Below the pieces are notes generated by a model. That model was not told the DNA's origin and did not search any database. It saw nothing but the letters and a program-made list of their open reading frames with translations. DNA of 64,000 nt from Lachnospiraceae bacterium (GTDB taxonomy: Bacteria; Bacillota; Clostridia; Lachnospirales; Lachnospiraceae). Shown in pieces: positions 24,995 through 34,108 of the stretch. How positions within the stretch are numbered: the first letter of the stretch is position 1; every line of letters begins with the position of its first letter. The stretch lies in the NCBI GenBank assembly GCA_017526745.1, contig JAFXQX010000015.1, positions 81,899 to 145,898 on the forward strand, written 5' to 3'. Position numbers and translations under genes: made by a program.

Positions 24995-27562
24995 ATGAGA
25001 CGATATAACGATGGAATGGTCTATACAAATGACAACTGCGTGGCCTGCAATCACTGCGTCCATGTATGTCCCGCTGTCGGTGCGAACGTCTCTTCCAACG
25101 ACGACGGAAGGATCAGTATAGACGTTTCCGACAAAAACTGCCTTCACTGCGGTACCTGTATCCGGGGATGCGTCCATCATGCACGACGTTTCCATGACAG
25201 TTTCGGTGACATGCTCCATGATATTTCAAGGGGAGCAAAGATCCCGGTGATCATCGATCCCGCGTTTATCGTTGTTTACGGCGAAAAGAAGGCCAGGAAT
25301 GTATTCGGATATCTCAGGTCGCTCGGAATAACCGGCATCTATGACGGGTCGATCGGTGCGGATATAAGCATATATATGCACGCAAAATATCTTCGCGAGA
25401 ACACGGGTGATCTCGGCGTGTGCGATAAGTTCATGTCACATAACTGTCCCGGCTTTTCCAATTACGTTTCCAGATATGCACCCGATGCGCTTGACAGGTT
25501 CATTCCCGTTCAGCTCCCGAGCGTATGCGCGGCGATATACTATCGCAAATACAGGCAGATAGCCGGAAGATTCGCACTTCTGTCCCCGTGTACCGCCATG
25601 TTTGATGAGTTCTCGTCATTCAACTCCGGAAGGAACATAAACTATCTCATAGGATTTTCCACTCTTCTTGAGCATATAGGCGATACCGACATCTCATCGA
25701 TGGATGCCTGGTTTGATATCGACGAAGCGGCAATGGGATCGGTCATATGCGAGAACGGTGGATTCTCCCGCCTTACGTCTTCTTTCTTTGCACCTGAAAA
25801 GCTTTTCAAGACATATACCGGGATCGGACACCGGCTTGAAGGGATCATCAAGTCGGAGTCAATGAAGACGAAGCAGATGCACCCCTTTATGATAACGGTC
25901 GACATGTGCGAGCAAGGCTGTGTCAGCGGGCCCGCCATCGATCCTTCATCGGTGGATCAGCTTCTGGCTGTCAACGAGTATGAAAGGGTCTACGGACAGT
26001 CAATGAGACTTGAGGATGATCCGTTGAACTCTCCTGATGAGCGCTTTGCGAGACTTGCCTCAAGGTTTGAACAGCTCAATCCCCTTGATTTTGCCTGGGA
26101 AGGCGAAGAGAACTATCATCAGAAATGCCAGGTGCCCGAGACCGTGATCGAAGAGATATTCGCATCCATGCATAAGACGACTGCCGTCAAGAAAGAGCTT
26201 GACTGCCAGGCATGCGGATATTCAAGCTGCCGTGAGATGGCCAGTGCGGTCGCAAACGGGTATTCAAGGATAGAGGACTGCGTTCATTACCTCAACGATG
26301 AGATGAAGAACCAGCTCGGCATAGACTCGCTTACGCAGCTTTACAACCAGAGAGGATTTTTCCCGCTCGCGACAAGGCTTGTAGCCGATAATCCGGACAA
26401 GAGATATGTGCTCGCCATAGGCGACATAAACGGTCTGGGAGGCATAAACGACCTTTACAGCAACACCGGCGGAGACCTTGTAATATCATATGTTTCCAAG
26501 GTCCTTGCGGAATTTGCGGACGGTCGGGGATTATGCGCACGTATCGGCTCGGGAACCTTTGCGGTCATATTCGAGAACACCGAAGAGAACATGGAAAAGC
26601 TAAAAGCGGATACCCAGGTCTCGATAGCCCATCTGGGAATGGAATACCCGTTGTCGATGAAGTTCGGCATATATGAAATGGGCGACAATTCCGTCACGAT
26701 CAGCCGTGCGGTCCTCTATGCGACGTATGCATACAGGACCACGAACGACAAGAGTCGGAATACATATGTATTATATACGGATGAGATGTCAAAGAGCATG
26801 TCGGAAGAGGCCGAAGTCACCCAGAAGATGAAGAGCGCAATGGCAAACGGCGAGTTCGTGATATATCTGCAGCCGAAGTTTGACCACACATCCGGCCGGA
26901 TGGTCGGGGCCGAAGTGCTCTCAAGATGGATAAAGCCTGACGGTGAGATAGTCAGTCCCGGAGTGTTCATCCCCGTATTCGAAAAGAACGGGTACATCTC
27001 CGAACTTGACAGATACGTGTGGAAGACCTCGTTTGAGACAGTATCAAAGTGGATCGATGAAGGCAGGACCGCTGTCCCGGTATCGGTGAACATTTCCAGG
27101 ATCAGTCTTCTGGATGAAGCCATCCTACCCTTTATCGAACAGCTGAAAATGCAGTATCCCAAAGCTTCGGAGTTTATACAGTTTGAGATAACCGAGAGCG
27201 CATATGCCGGAAATACCGACGAGATATTCGGAAGGGTCAGGCGGATCCAGGATATGGGCTTTAAGATAGACATGGACGATTTCGGAAGCGGGTATTCTTC
27301 GCTCAATCTCTTAAAGGATGCGCCTATCGACATAGTCAAGCTCGATATGGGATTTTTGCGCGGAGAAGATCATACCGACAGAGGAAAAGTCATCATATCC
27401 GCGATCGTGAACATGACACGGGAACTCGGCTTTGATATCATCGCCGAGGGTGTCGAGACAAAGGAACAGGCGGATACGCTTGCCTCGATGGGCTGCAGCG
27501 TGATACAGGGTTATTACTATGCAAGACCCATGCCCGAGGATGATTTTGCCACAATGTTATAG
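24995..27562 (+). CDS. Ferredoxin / [FeFe]-hydrogenase H-cluster domain / GGDEF / EAL fusion
   Basis: An 855-residue predicted redox- or H2-sensing c-di-GMP phosphodiesterase. Order: two 4Fe-4S motifs (Cys15, 18, 21, 25 and Cys49, 52, 55, 59); an Fe-hydrogenase large-subunit domain (about 85-320) keeping four H-cluster ligands (Cys151 in SHNCPGF, Cys199 in SPCTAMF, Cys305 and Cys309 in MCEQGC); an Fe-S motif CQACGYSSC with Cys429; a degenerate GGDEF (SGTFA in place of GGDEF); and an EAL domain (about 600-855) with EVL, VNIS, FEITES, MDDFGSGYSS, VKLD, AEGVET and IQGYYY all present. Proton-transfer Cys and the L2 Lys of catalytic hydrogenases are replaced, favouring sensing. AGGAG is four bases before the ATG; a TTG start at 24971 is less likely. 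Confidence 0.85.
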   Translation: MRRYNDGMVYTNDNCVACNHCVHVCPAVGANVSSNDDGRISIDVSDKNCLHCGTCIRGCVHHARRFHDSFGDMLHDISRGAKIPVIIDPAFIVVYGEKKARNVFGYLRSLGITGIYDGSIGADISIYMHAKYLRENTGDLGVCDKFMSHNCPGFSNYVSRYAPDALDRFIPVQLPSVCAAIYYRKYRQIAGRFALLSPCTAMFDEFSSFNSGRNINYLIGFSTLLEHIGDTDISSMDAWFDIDEAAMGSVICENGGFSRLTSSFFAPEKLFKTYTGIGHRLEGIIKSESMKTKQMHPFMITVDMCEQGCVSGPAIDPSSVDQLLAVNEYERVYGQSMRLEDDPLNSPDERFARLASRFEQLNPLDFAWEGEENYHQKCQVPETVIEEIFASMHKTTAVKKELDCQACGYSSCREMASAVANGYSRIEDCVHYLNDEMKNQLGIDSLTQLYNQRGFFPLATRLVADNPDKRYVLAIGDINGLGGINDLYSNTGGDLVISYVSKVLAEFADGRGLCARIGSGTFAVIFENTEENMEKLKADTQVSIAHLGMEYPLSMKFGIYEMGDNSVTISRAVLYATYAYRTTNDKSRNTYVLYTDEMSKSMSEEAEVTQKMKSAMANGEFVIYLQPKFDHTSGRMVGAEVLSRWIKPDGEIVSPGVFIPVFEKNGYISELDRYVWKTSFETVSKWIDEGRTAVPVSVNISRISLLDEAILPFIEQLKMQYPKASEFIQFEITESAYAGNTDEIFGRVRRIQDMGFKIDMDDFGSGYSSLNLLKDAPIDIVKLDMGFLRGEDHTDRGKVIISAIVNMTRELGFDIIAEGVETKEQADTLASMGCSVIQGYYYARPMPEDDFATML

Positions 27563-27579
27563 GATTTACCGGGTTTTTG

Positions 27580-27604
27580 GGGCGACATCTGTCGCCCATT
27601 TTTG
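27580..27604 (+). terminator. Rho-independent terminator after the H-cluster/EAL gene
   Basis: Stem GGGCGAC / GTCGCCC with a four-base ATCT loop followed by ATTTTTG. It lies 17 bases after the stop codon and closes the long 12942-27562 gene run. Confidence 0.85.
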
Positions 27605-27617
27605 TTGCCTGTTTTGT

Positions 27618-27645
27618 TTTACAAAAAGGGAAATTATGATAAAAT
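27618..27645 (+). promoter_or_regulatory. Candidate promoter of the XpaC-TelA-EAL operon
   Basis: TTTACA (27618-27623) and TAAAAT (27640-27645) are spaced 16 bases. The predicted transcription start would fall near 27652, only about three bases before the ATG at 27655, which implies a leaderless message. That would agree with the absence of a ribosome binding site. Confidence 0.45.
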
Positions 27646-27654
27646 ATACTTTGT

Positions 27655-28947
27655 ATGCGAAAAAGTGAGAAAAAAGGCTTCGGCAGGGACTTTGAGCGTG
27701 CCTGGACCGAAGGAATGGAAAATCAGGACTGGTCGCTCTTAAACGAGGTCATAGTAAAGAGCGTCGATAACTTCCTTGACGGTGTCGGCGACAGGATGAA
27801 CGAGGCCATGGGACAGCCGAACGCAACGCCGTTGTCCAAGCGGCACGAAGACTTTTCGGGTCAGACACAGACTGCAAGAGCACAGAGACAGCTTCATGCA
27901 GAACGTCAGAAACAGCGTGAGCGCATGGAGGCCGAAAGAAGAGCGCGCGAGGAGGCAAGGCGCGCCAGGAGGATGGCAAAGAGCAATCCGGCGGGAAATA
28001 CGGCACTTGCCTTTCCCTTTAAGAATGTCGGCTCGGGCTCATCGACGGCGCTTTCGGTCGTGGGAGGGATCGGACTCGGAGTGACAGCGGTTGCGGCGCT
28101 TACGAGTATCCCCGCACTTATACTCGGGACGGCATCAGCCGTGGGAATGATCGTATCTGCTGCATTTATGGGGTTCTTTTCGGTCCTGCTGGGCAAAGGC
28201 ATATACCGTGGCAAGACATCGCAGCTTGCCTCAAGATATGTTCAGATCATCGGAGACCGCAAGTACATTGATGTTGAAACGCTGGCGCTTTCCCTAAACA
28301 GATCAACGAGAAAGGTCATCCGGGAAATTAAGAAAATGCTCTCAGACGGTTATTTTCCGCAGGGACACCTTGACCGCGACAATAAGACGTTCATCCTTAC
28401 GGATGAGGTCTTTAACCAGTATCTCGAACTTGACAAGCCGCAAAGACGTCGTGATGTTATAGATACGACTGCAAGGAGCGAGGACGAGCCGGAGTTTCCG
28501 TCCCTGTCGCCCGAGGATTCGGCCGAACTGTCACGAATGATAAGAGCGGGCGAAGATTATATCACGAGATTTCATGCGCTTAACAACGACATTCCCGGTG
28601 TTGAGATATCCGCAAAGCTTGACAGGCTTGAGGGACTTCTTCGCGAGATATTCGCAAACATCAGAAAACACCCGGAGCAGATGTCAAGGATCCAGGAACT
28701 GATGGAGTATTATCTTCCGACGGCCTCAAAGCTCGTCAGTGCATACAGGGAGTATGACAGCGTGAGCGAACCCGGCAAGGAGATATTATCAGCCAAAGGC
28801 GATATTGAGAATACACTTGATACGATAAATTCCGCACTCGGAAAACTGCTGAACAAGCTGTTCAAGGATTCCGTGCTGGATGTCACGACAGATGCACAGG
28901 TATTAAAGACGGTCCTTGTACAGAAAGGGCTTTCGGAAACAAACTGA
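27655..28947 (+). CDS. XpaC-like (5-bromo-4-chloroindolyl phosphate hydrolysis) family protein
   Basis: A 430-residue protein. The N-terminal third is charged, with an Arg/Glu-rich coiled-coil stretch (about 75-105, RQKQRERMEAERRAREEARR). Two adjacent hydrophobic helices follow at about 138-185 (SIPALILGTASAVGMIVSAA), then IYRGKTSQLASRYVQIIGDRKYI and a helical C-terminal half, the usual architecture of XpaC/YceG-like proteins paired with TelA. The biochemical role is unknown despite the family name. No Shine-Dalgarno sequence precedes the ATG. The TelA gene follows 34 bases later. Confidence 0.75.
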   Translation: MRKSEKKGFGRDFERAWTEGMENQDWSLLNEVIVKSVDNFLDGVGDRMNEAMGQPNATPLSKRHEDFSGQTQTARAQRQLHAERQKQRERMEAERRAREEARRARRMAKSNPAGNTALAFPFKNVGSGSSTALSVVGGIGLGVTAVAALTSIPALILGTASAVGMIVSAAFMGFFSVLLGKGIYRGKTSQLASRYVQIIGDRKYIDVETLALSLNRSTRKVIREIKKMLSDGYFPQGHLDRDNKTFILTDEVFNQYLELDKPQRRRDVIDTTARSEDEPEFPSLSPEDSAELSRMIRAGEDYITRFHALNNDIPGVEISAKLDRLEGLLREIFANIRKHPEQMSRIQELMEYYLPTASKLVSAYREYDSVSEPGKEILSAKGDIENTLDTINSALGKLLNKLFKDSVLDVTTDAQVLKTVLVQKGLSETN

Positions 28948-28981
28948 TCCGGTTGATATAAAAGATATGGAGGATAGTAAA

Positions 28982-30163
28982 ATGAGTGAAGTTATCGATG
29001 CACAGGTAGTTGGCGATCAGGCAGTGACTGTAGGGCAGGCAGTGGCCGAAAAGAATACGGCGGATCCGCTCGCGCAGCTTCTTGCCACTCCCCAGAAGGC
29101 TCCGATAGTAGAGACGAGGGAGGATGACCTTTCGCCTGAGGACCGCGAGACTGTCGAGAAATTCGTATCCCAGATCGATATAAAGGATTCGCAGATGGTG
29201 CTCCAGTACGGTGCCGCTGCCCAGAAGAATGTTGCGGAGTTCTCCGAGGGAGCTCTTGCAAGCGTCAAGACAAAGGATATGGGCGAGATCGGTTCCATGC
29301 TCACGGGTGTTGTTACGGAATTAAAAGGATTTTCCGTTGAGGAACAAAAGGGCGGATTCCTCGGACTGTTCAAGAAGACAAGCAACCAGCTCACATCACT
29401 TAAGGCAAAATACGACAAGGCAGAGGTTAATGTCAACAAGATAAGCAAGGCTATGGAGGGCCATCAGCAGGTGCTCCTTAAAGACGTGGCCATGCTCGAC
29501 AAGATGTATGAGGAAAACCTTGATTATTTCAAGCAGCTGAGCCTTTACATCATCGCCGGCAAGAAGAAACTCGATGAGGCCAAGACCACGGAACTTCCGA
29601 GACTCCTTAAAAAGGCCGAGGAGACAGGCCTGCAGGAGGATTCACAGGAGGCAAGGGATTACGCTGCCATGATCGAGAGATTTGAGAAGAAGATATACGA
29701 TCTTGAACTTACAAGAAACATATCCATGCAGATGGCGCCGCAGATCCGTCTCATCCAGAACAATGATACGGTGATGGCGGAGAAGATACAGTCAACGCTC
29801 GTCAACACCATCCCGCTGTGGAAGAGCCAGATGGTGATCGCGATCGGCCTTGATCATTCACAGGATGCCGCCAAGGCACAAAAAGAAGTTACCGACATGA
29901 CCAATGAACTTCTCAAGAAGAATGCGGAGGCGTTAAAGATCGCATCCGTCGAGTCGGCCAAAGAGAGCGAGAGAGGCATTGTTGATATCGAGACACTTAC
30001 CGAGACGAACCGGATGCTCATAGAAACATTCGACGAGGTCATGAAGATACAGGCTGACGGAAGGCAGAAGAGACTTGCTGCAGAGACTGAACTCAACCGT
30101 ATCGAGACGGAGATGAAGGATAAGATACTGCAGATCAGTAGGGAAAGCCTGAAAGTTGAATAG
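28982..30163 (+). CDS. TelA family (toxic anion resistance) protein
   Basis: Soluble helical protein of 393 residues, TelA/KlaA type. Recognisable stretches are DIKDSQMVLQYGAAAQKNVA, GFLGLFKKTSNQL, MLDKMYEENLDYFKQLSLYI, RNISMQMAPQIRLIQNNDT and NTIPLWKSQMVIAIGL. It is named for tellurite resistance in plasmids but widely present in Firmicutes next to XpaC-like genes, with an unclear envelope-stress role. The start at 28982 has a GGAGG site seven bases upstream; an earlier ATG at 28916 inside the previous gene lacks one. It overlaps the next gene by 8 bases, tying it to the c-di-GMP-type proteins. Confidence 0.88.
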   Translation: MSEVIDAQVVGDQAVTVGQAVAEKNTADPLAQLLATPQKAPIVETREDDLSPEDRETVEKFVSQIDIKDSQMVLQYGAAAQKNVAEFSEGALASVKTKDMGEIGSMLTGVVTELKGFSVEEQKGGFLGLFKKTSNQLTSLKAKYDKAEVNVNKISKAMEGHQQVLLKDVAMLDKMYEENLDYFKQLSLYIIAGKKKLDEAKTTELPRLLKKAEETGLQEDSQEARDYAAMIERFEKKIYDLELTRNISMQMAPQIRLIQNNDTVMAEKIQSTLVNTIPLWKSQMVIAIGLDHSQDAAKAQKEVTDMTNELLKKNAEALKIASVESAKESERGIVDIETLTETNRMLIETFDEVMKIQADGRQKRLAAETELNRIETEMKDKILQISRESLKVE

Positions 30164-32081
30164 TTTTATATACTTTGATCATTGCGCCTTCATTGTTGAG
30201 GCGATCATACTGTTTTCCCTTATAGTCAGGAGAATGACCAGGGGCAGGGTCAACAGATGGGCACTTGCACTCATAACAGATATCATGTTGACGACTGTTG
30301 CCGATATATGTGCGCTTACTTTTGAGGCACTTGACATAGGCAGCAATACGGTCAGGTACATTGCCAATATGTTTGACATATGGGGGACCACCCAGACTGC
30401 CGTGATATTTACGGGCTACCTTTTCGCTCTTATCGGTATCTGGCATAAGATACACGAAAAGCGTGCGCTCACGTACGTATACGTGATCCCGAGCATAATC
30501 ATGACAGTGCTCGTGATAGTGGTCAACCCGTTTGTTAATATCATCTTCCGTATTGATGAGAACGGGATATACCAGAGAGGTCCTGCGTATTTTGCCCTGT
30601 ATGCCCTGTCATACTGCTATGTGCTTGTCGGATACTTCGAAGTCATAAAATACCGCAAGCTCTTTTCATCCCGCAAGATGTTCAGTATATTCCTGGTCTT
30701 CGTGATCATGGTATGTGCGAGCATCATACAGGGAGTGTTCCCCGACCGCTTTGTTCAGATGTTTTTCCTGTCGATCACGTTCCTTATCACCGTACTCGGC
30801 GTCCAATCCCCGGAAGAGAGGATGCACGGGAGCACGGGGCTGTTCTCAATGAACGCGTTTGTACAGGATGTTAATAAGTACAAGATATTGGATGCACCTA
30901 TAGGTGTCACGATCTCCGTTATGACGAATTACAATGCACTCACGGAGATGCTGGGGTATTTCACCGTTCAGTCGATAATAGCCGATACGGCAAAAAGACT
31001 GGAAAAGTGGGCAACGATCAGCCGGGTCGACGCAGATCTGTATTATCTCGGAGGCGGAAGATTTGCCGTTATCACCGATGACAGATATGAAGAAAACTGG
31101 CTCACGATCTCCCAGGGCGTAAACGCGGTCCTTGCAAAGGAAGCCGAAGTCGGTGAGATGTCCGTAAAGGTCATGAACAATGTTTGCTTTATAAACTGGC
31201 CGAAGGATATCGACGATCCGGAATTCCTGTTCTCGTTTGACGGGCGTCTGGAAAAGGAAGCATACAGCGGTGAACTGCGTTACGCCGAGAAACTGTTTGA
31301 CAAGAAGCGGTTTGAACTCAGGCGGGATATCTCGAAGGTTATTGATAGGGCATTTGAACAGAAACTGTTCGCCCTTCATTTCCAGCCCGTATTTTCCGTT
31401 AAGGACAATAGGTTTGTCAGAGCGGAAGCCTTCCTTCGCCTTAACGATCCCGAATTCGGACAGATCCTTCCCGACATTCTTATCAGCGAAGCGGAGAAGA
31501 TCAATTCGATACATGCGATCACAACGTTTGTCATAGAAGAAGTGTGCCGGTTTATCTCTTTGCCCGACTTCCTGCTCCTTGGATTGGACTATGTCGAGAT
31601 CAATCTGTCACCGACACAGTGCATGTGGAGCGATCTGCTCCCGGTTCTTCTATCTACCATGAAGAATTACAATGTCCAGGCCAAGAACATAGGCTTTAAC
31701 ATAACGGACGTTGACAGCCAGGAAGTGTTTGAAAAGATGTGCGATAACATAGATGCGCTGTCCCAGGTCGGTTTTACCATATTCATGGATGATTTCGGTG
31801 CGGGAATATTTGAGGTTGAACGTATTGCCAGGATGCCGCTTTCCGGTATCAAGTTTGATCGCCATTTTGTAAAGGAAGGCTTAAAGACCGAGAATGATGC
31901 CGTATTTGAGGGGAGCCTCCGGATGATCAGGGATCTTGAGATAGATGCCGTCTGTGTCGGCGTTGAGGACGAGAATATGCGCGACCGCCTCATCGAGTGC
32001 GGATGTAATTACCTGCAGGGATACTACTACTGCAGACCTCTTGAAAAAAAGGAACTTATCAGGTTCATCCTGATGGGATAG
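30156..32081 (+). CDS. Membrane GGDEF/EAL-like protein, catalytically degenerate
   Basis: A 641-residue protein with about seven N-terminal membrane helices (1-215), a vestigial GGDEF-like domain (about 225-385; GLFSMNAFVQDVNKY, GGGRFAVITD) and an EAL domain (about 390-641). In the EAL part RAEAFLRL, EINLSPTQ, MDDFGAG and IKFD are kept. However, the EITE glutamate site reads FNITDVDS and the EGVE glutamate site reads VGVED, so c-di-GMP hydrolysis is unlikely and a binding or scaffold role more probable. The start is TTG, overlapping the telA stop. It is supported because the first membrane helix (FDHCAFIVEA) aligns with the paralogue at 32089 (YDYCAFVLLL). Confidence 0.8.
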   Translation: MNSFIYFDHCAFIVEAIILFSLIVRRMTRGRVNRWALALITDIMLTTVADICALTFEALDIGSNTVRYIANMFDIWGTTQTAVIFTGYLFALIGIWHKIHEKRALTYVYVIPSIIMTVLVIVVNPFVNIIFRIDENGIYQRGPAYFALYALSYCYVLVGYFEVIKYRKLFSSRKMFSIFLVFVIMVCASIIQGVFPDRFVQMFFLSITFLITVLGVQSPEERMHGSTGLFSMNAFVQDVNKYKILDAPIGVTISVMTNYNALTEMLGYFTVQSIIADTAKRLEKWATISRVDADLYYLGGGRFAVITDDRYEENWLTISQGVNAVLAKEAEVGEMSVKVMNNVCFINWPKDIDDPEFLFSFDGRLEKEAYSGELRYAEKLFDKKRFELRRDISKVIDRAFEQKLFALHFQPVFSVKDNRFVRAEAFLRLNDPEFGQILPDILISEAEKINSIHAITTFVIEEVCRFISLPDFLLLGLDYVEINLSPTQCMWSDLLPVLLSTMKNYNVQAKNIGFNITDVDSQEVFEKMCDNIDALSQVGFTIFMDDFGAGIFEVERIARMPLSGIKFDRHFVKEGLKTENDAVFEGSLRMIRDLEIDAVCVGVEDENMRDRLIECGCNYLQGYYYCRPLEKKELIRFILMG

Positions 32082-32088
32082 GAGATTT

Positions 32089-34038
32089 ATGGCAGCGGAT
32101 ATTACAAATGATGTTGTCGCATATGATTATTGTGCTTTTGTACTGCTTCTGATCATCGTGGTATATTATTTCCGCACGAGCGTTCACGGGACATACCGTG
32201 CAAGGATCATGACACTTATCGTTGCGGTCACCATTGCAGCTTCAGTCTGCGATGCCACACGGGTAAGGTTTGCAAATCTTCCCCGGGTATCACAGAGCAG
32301 ATACTTTTTTGTCAATTATGCTTATCTGATGTTCCTGTCCTTTATCACCCCTCTCTTTCTGATGTATGTCATCGCGACAACGGATATGTGGCATAAGTTC
32401 TCTATGGTCACGGTAAGAGCCGCTCTTATTGCGGCACCCTTAGTTGCTTTTAATATCATACTGATCATCAACTTTATAAGACCGGTGGCCTTTGAGATCG
32501 GAGCAGACAGGCTGTTCATCAAGCACTGGGGCTATTACATGGGCTATATCATCTTCCTGTTCTATATGCTGATCACGGCGCATTTTGTCAGGAAAAATGT
32601 CCGCCCGATAGACCACAGGAGACATTTTGTTCTCATGGCCCCCATAATCGCCGTCGCAATGGGAATGGTCGTAAATGTTTTTGCCCTGCACCACCACGTG
32701 ATCTGCTTTGCCGTGACCATCTGCATACTGATGCTGATCCTCATAAACAGAAGAGTGGAGGATTCGGTCGATATTTCGACCGGGATGCACACATATAAAG
32801 TGTTTGCCGAAGACATGGATATCAATTTCAAGACCGGTAAGCAGATGGATATAATCCTTCTCAACATTGTGAATTACAAGTATGCATTAAGGATGGTCGG
32901 GTATGATGCGATGATAGCCATGATGACTCCGGTATCTTCCGAGATACTCCGGATCATGAAGAGATATCATGCCCAGTTCATGTGCTATTACAACGGTGAC
33001 GGAAAGTTCGCTATAGAACTGTCCAAGAGGCATTTCGCATATGCCCACGAGATCGCGGATGAGATAGGACGCTCCATCCGTCAGAATATCAGACTGGAAG
33101 TGGCTGATTTCGAGCTTGCGATCAACACCTGCCTTGTCAACTGTCCCGACGATATCTCGGATGTTGATTCGCTCTTTATGCTGATCTCCGATCTTGATCT
33201 TGCGGAAGCGGACGGGAAGGTTGTTTCCGCATCGAGCATCACCGATACAAAAGAGTTCACCATGAAAAAGGAAATGTCGACGATAATCGACAGAGCTCTT
33301 ACCAATCACTATTTCTCGGTATTCTACCAGCCGATCTATGACACGAAGACCGGAAAGTTTTCATCAGCGGAAGCGCTGCTGCGACTGCGCGATCCCAAGT
33401 ACGGATACATCTCGCCGGCACTCTTTATACCGATCGCCGAAAAGAGCGGGGCGATACATGCCATCGGTGATTTTGTGCTCGAGGAAGTCATCAAGTTCAT
33501 TGCATCCCCTGATTTTAAGCCTCTCGGAGTCGATTACATCGAGATAAACCTTTCGGCAATGCAGTGCTTAAGGAGCGATCTTTCCAATGACATCATCTCC
33601 CTTGCTTCAAAGTACGGAGTCGATCCCGCGAAGGTCAATCTTGAGATAACCGAGACGGCCAGCGGATATTCGCAGTCAAAACTCTACGGAAATATACAGG
33701 CGCTTTCGGACTACGGATTTACCGTATCACTGGATGATTTCGGCACGGGCTATTCGAACCTTATGAGGATAGCTTCGCTCCCGCTTGACATAGTGAAGCT
33801 TGACCGTGTGTTCGTTCTGATGGAAGAAGGCGGCGGTCATCATGTCATCATCAGGAACCTGATAAAGATGCTCAAGGAAATGAAACTTAAGGTTTTGGTC
33901 GAAGGCGTTGAGACAAAAGAAATGCTTGATTCGTTCGTGCAGATGGGAGTGGATGAGGTCCAGGGATTCTATTTCTCAAAACCTCTGACCAAATCAGCTT
34001 ACATTAGATTTCTGAACGCACAGACACATTCGGCATGA
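32089..34038 (+). CDS. Membrane GGDEF/EAL protein, predicted active c-di-GMP phosphodiesterase
   Basis: A 649-residue paralogue of the preceding protein with the same layout: about seven membrane helices (1-220), degenerate GGDEF (about 230-390; no GGDEF motif, YYNGDGKFAIEL instead) and EAL (about 395-649). The catalytic set is complete: SAEALLRL, EINLSAMQ, LEITET, SLDDFGTGYSN, VKLDR, VEGVETKE and QGFYFSKPL. GGAG lies four bases before the ATG, and the gene starts 7 bases after its neighbour. The membrane part may sense a ligand; the pair may form a heterodimer with one active partner. Confidence 0.85.
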   Translation: MAADITNDVVAYDYCAFVLLLIIVVYYFRTSVHGTYRARIMTLIVAVTIAASVCDATRVRFANLPRVSQSRYFFVNYAYLMFLSFITPLFLMYVIATTDMWHKFSMVTVRAALIAAPLVAFNIILIINFIRPVAFEIGADRLFIKHWGYYMGYIIFLFYMLITAHFVRKNVRPIDHRRHFVLMAPIIAVAMGMVVNVFALHHHVICFAVTICILMLILINRRVEDSVDISTGMHTYKVFAEDMDINFKTGKQMDIILLNIVNYKYALRMVGYDAMIAMMTPVSSEILRIMKRYHAQFMCYYNGDGKFAIELSKRHFAYAHEIADEIGRSIRQNIRLEVADFELAINTCLVNCPDDISDVDSLFMLISDLDLAEADGKVVSASSITDTKEFTMKKEMSTIIDRALTNHYFSVFYQPIYDTKTGKFSSAEALLRLRDPKYGYISPALFIPIAEKSGAIHAIGDFVLEEVIKFIASPDFKPLGVDYIEINLSAMQCLRSDLSNDIISLASKYGVDPAKVNLEITETASGYSQSKLYGNIQALSDYGFTVSLDDFGTGYSNLMRIASLPLDIVKLDRVFVLMEEGGGHHVIIRNLIKMLKEMKLKVLVEGVETKEMLDSFVQMGVDEVQGFYFSKPLTKSAYIRFLNAQTHSA

Positions 34039-34108
34039 TCATCATAAAAAGTGGAAAAATTGTCGGATTTCTGATATTATATGATCAGGAAAAAGAGGAG
34101 GAGACAAA

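Noticed and set aside
24995..27562. Catalytic [FeFe] hydrogenase
   Set aside because: The proton-transfer cysteine and the conserved L2 lysine are replaced and the protein ends in signalling domains; a sensor is more likely.
34058..34085. Promoter before the EAL-HDOD gene (TTGTCG and TATGAT)
   Set aside because: The spacer is only 14 bases, too short for a convincing pair.
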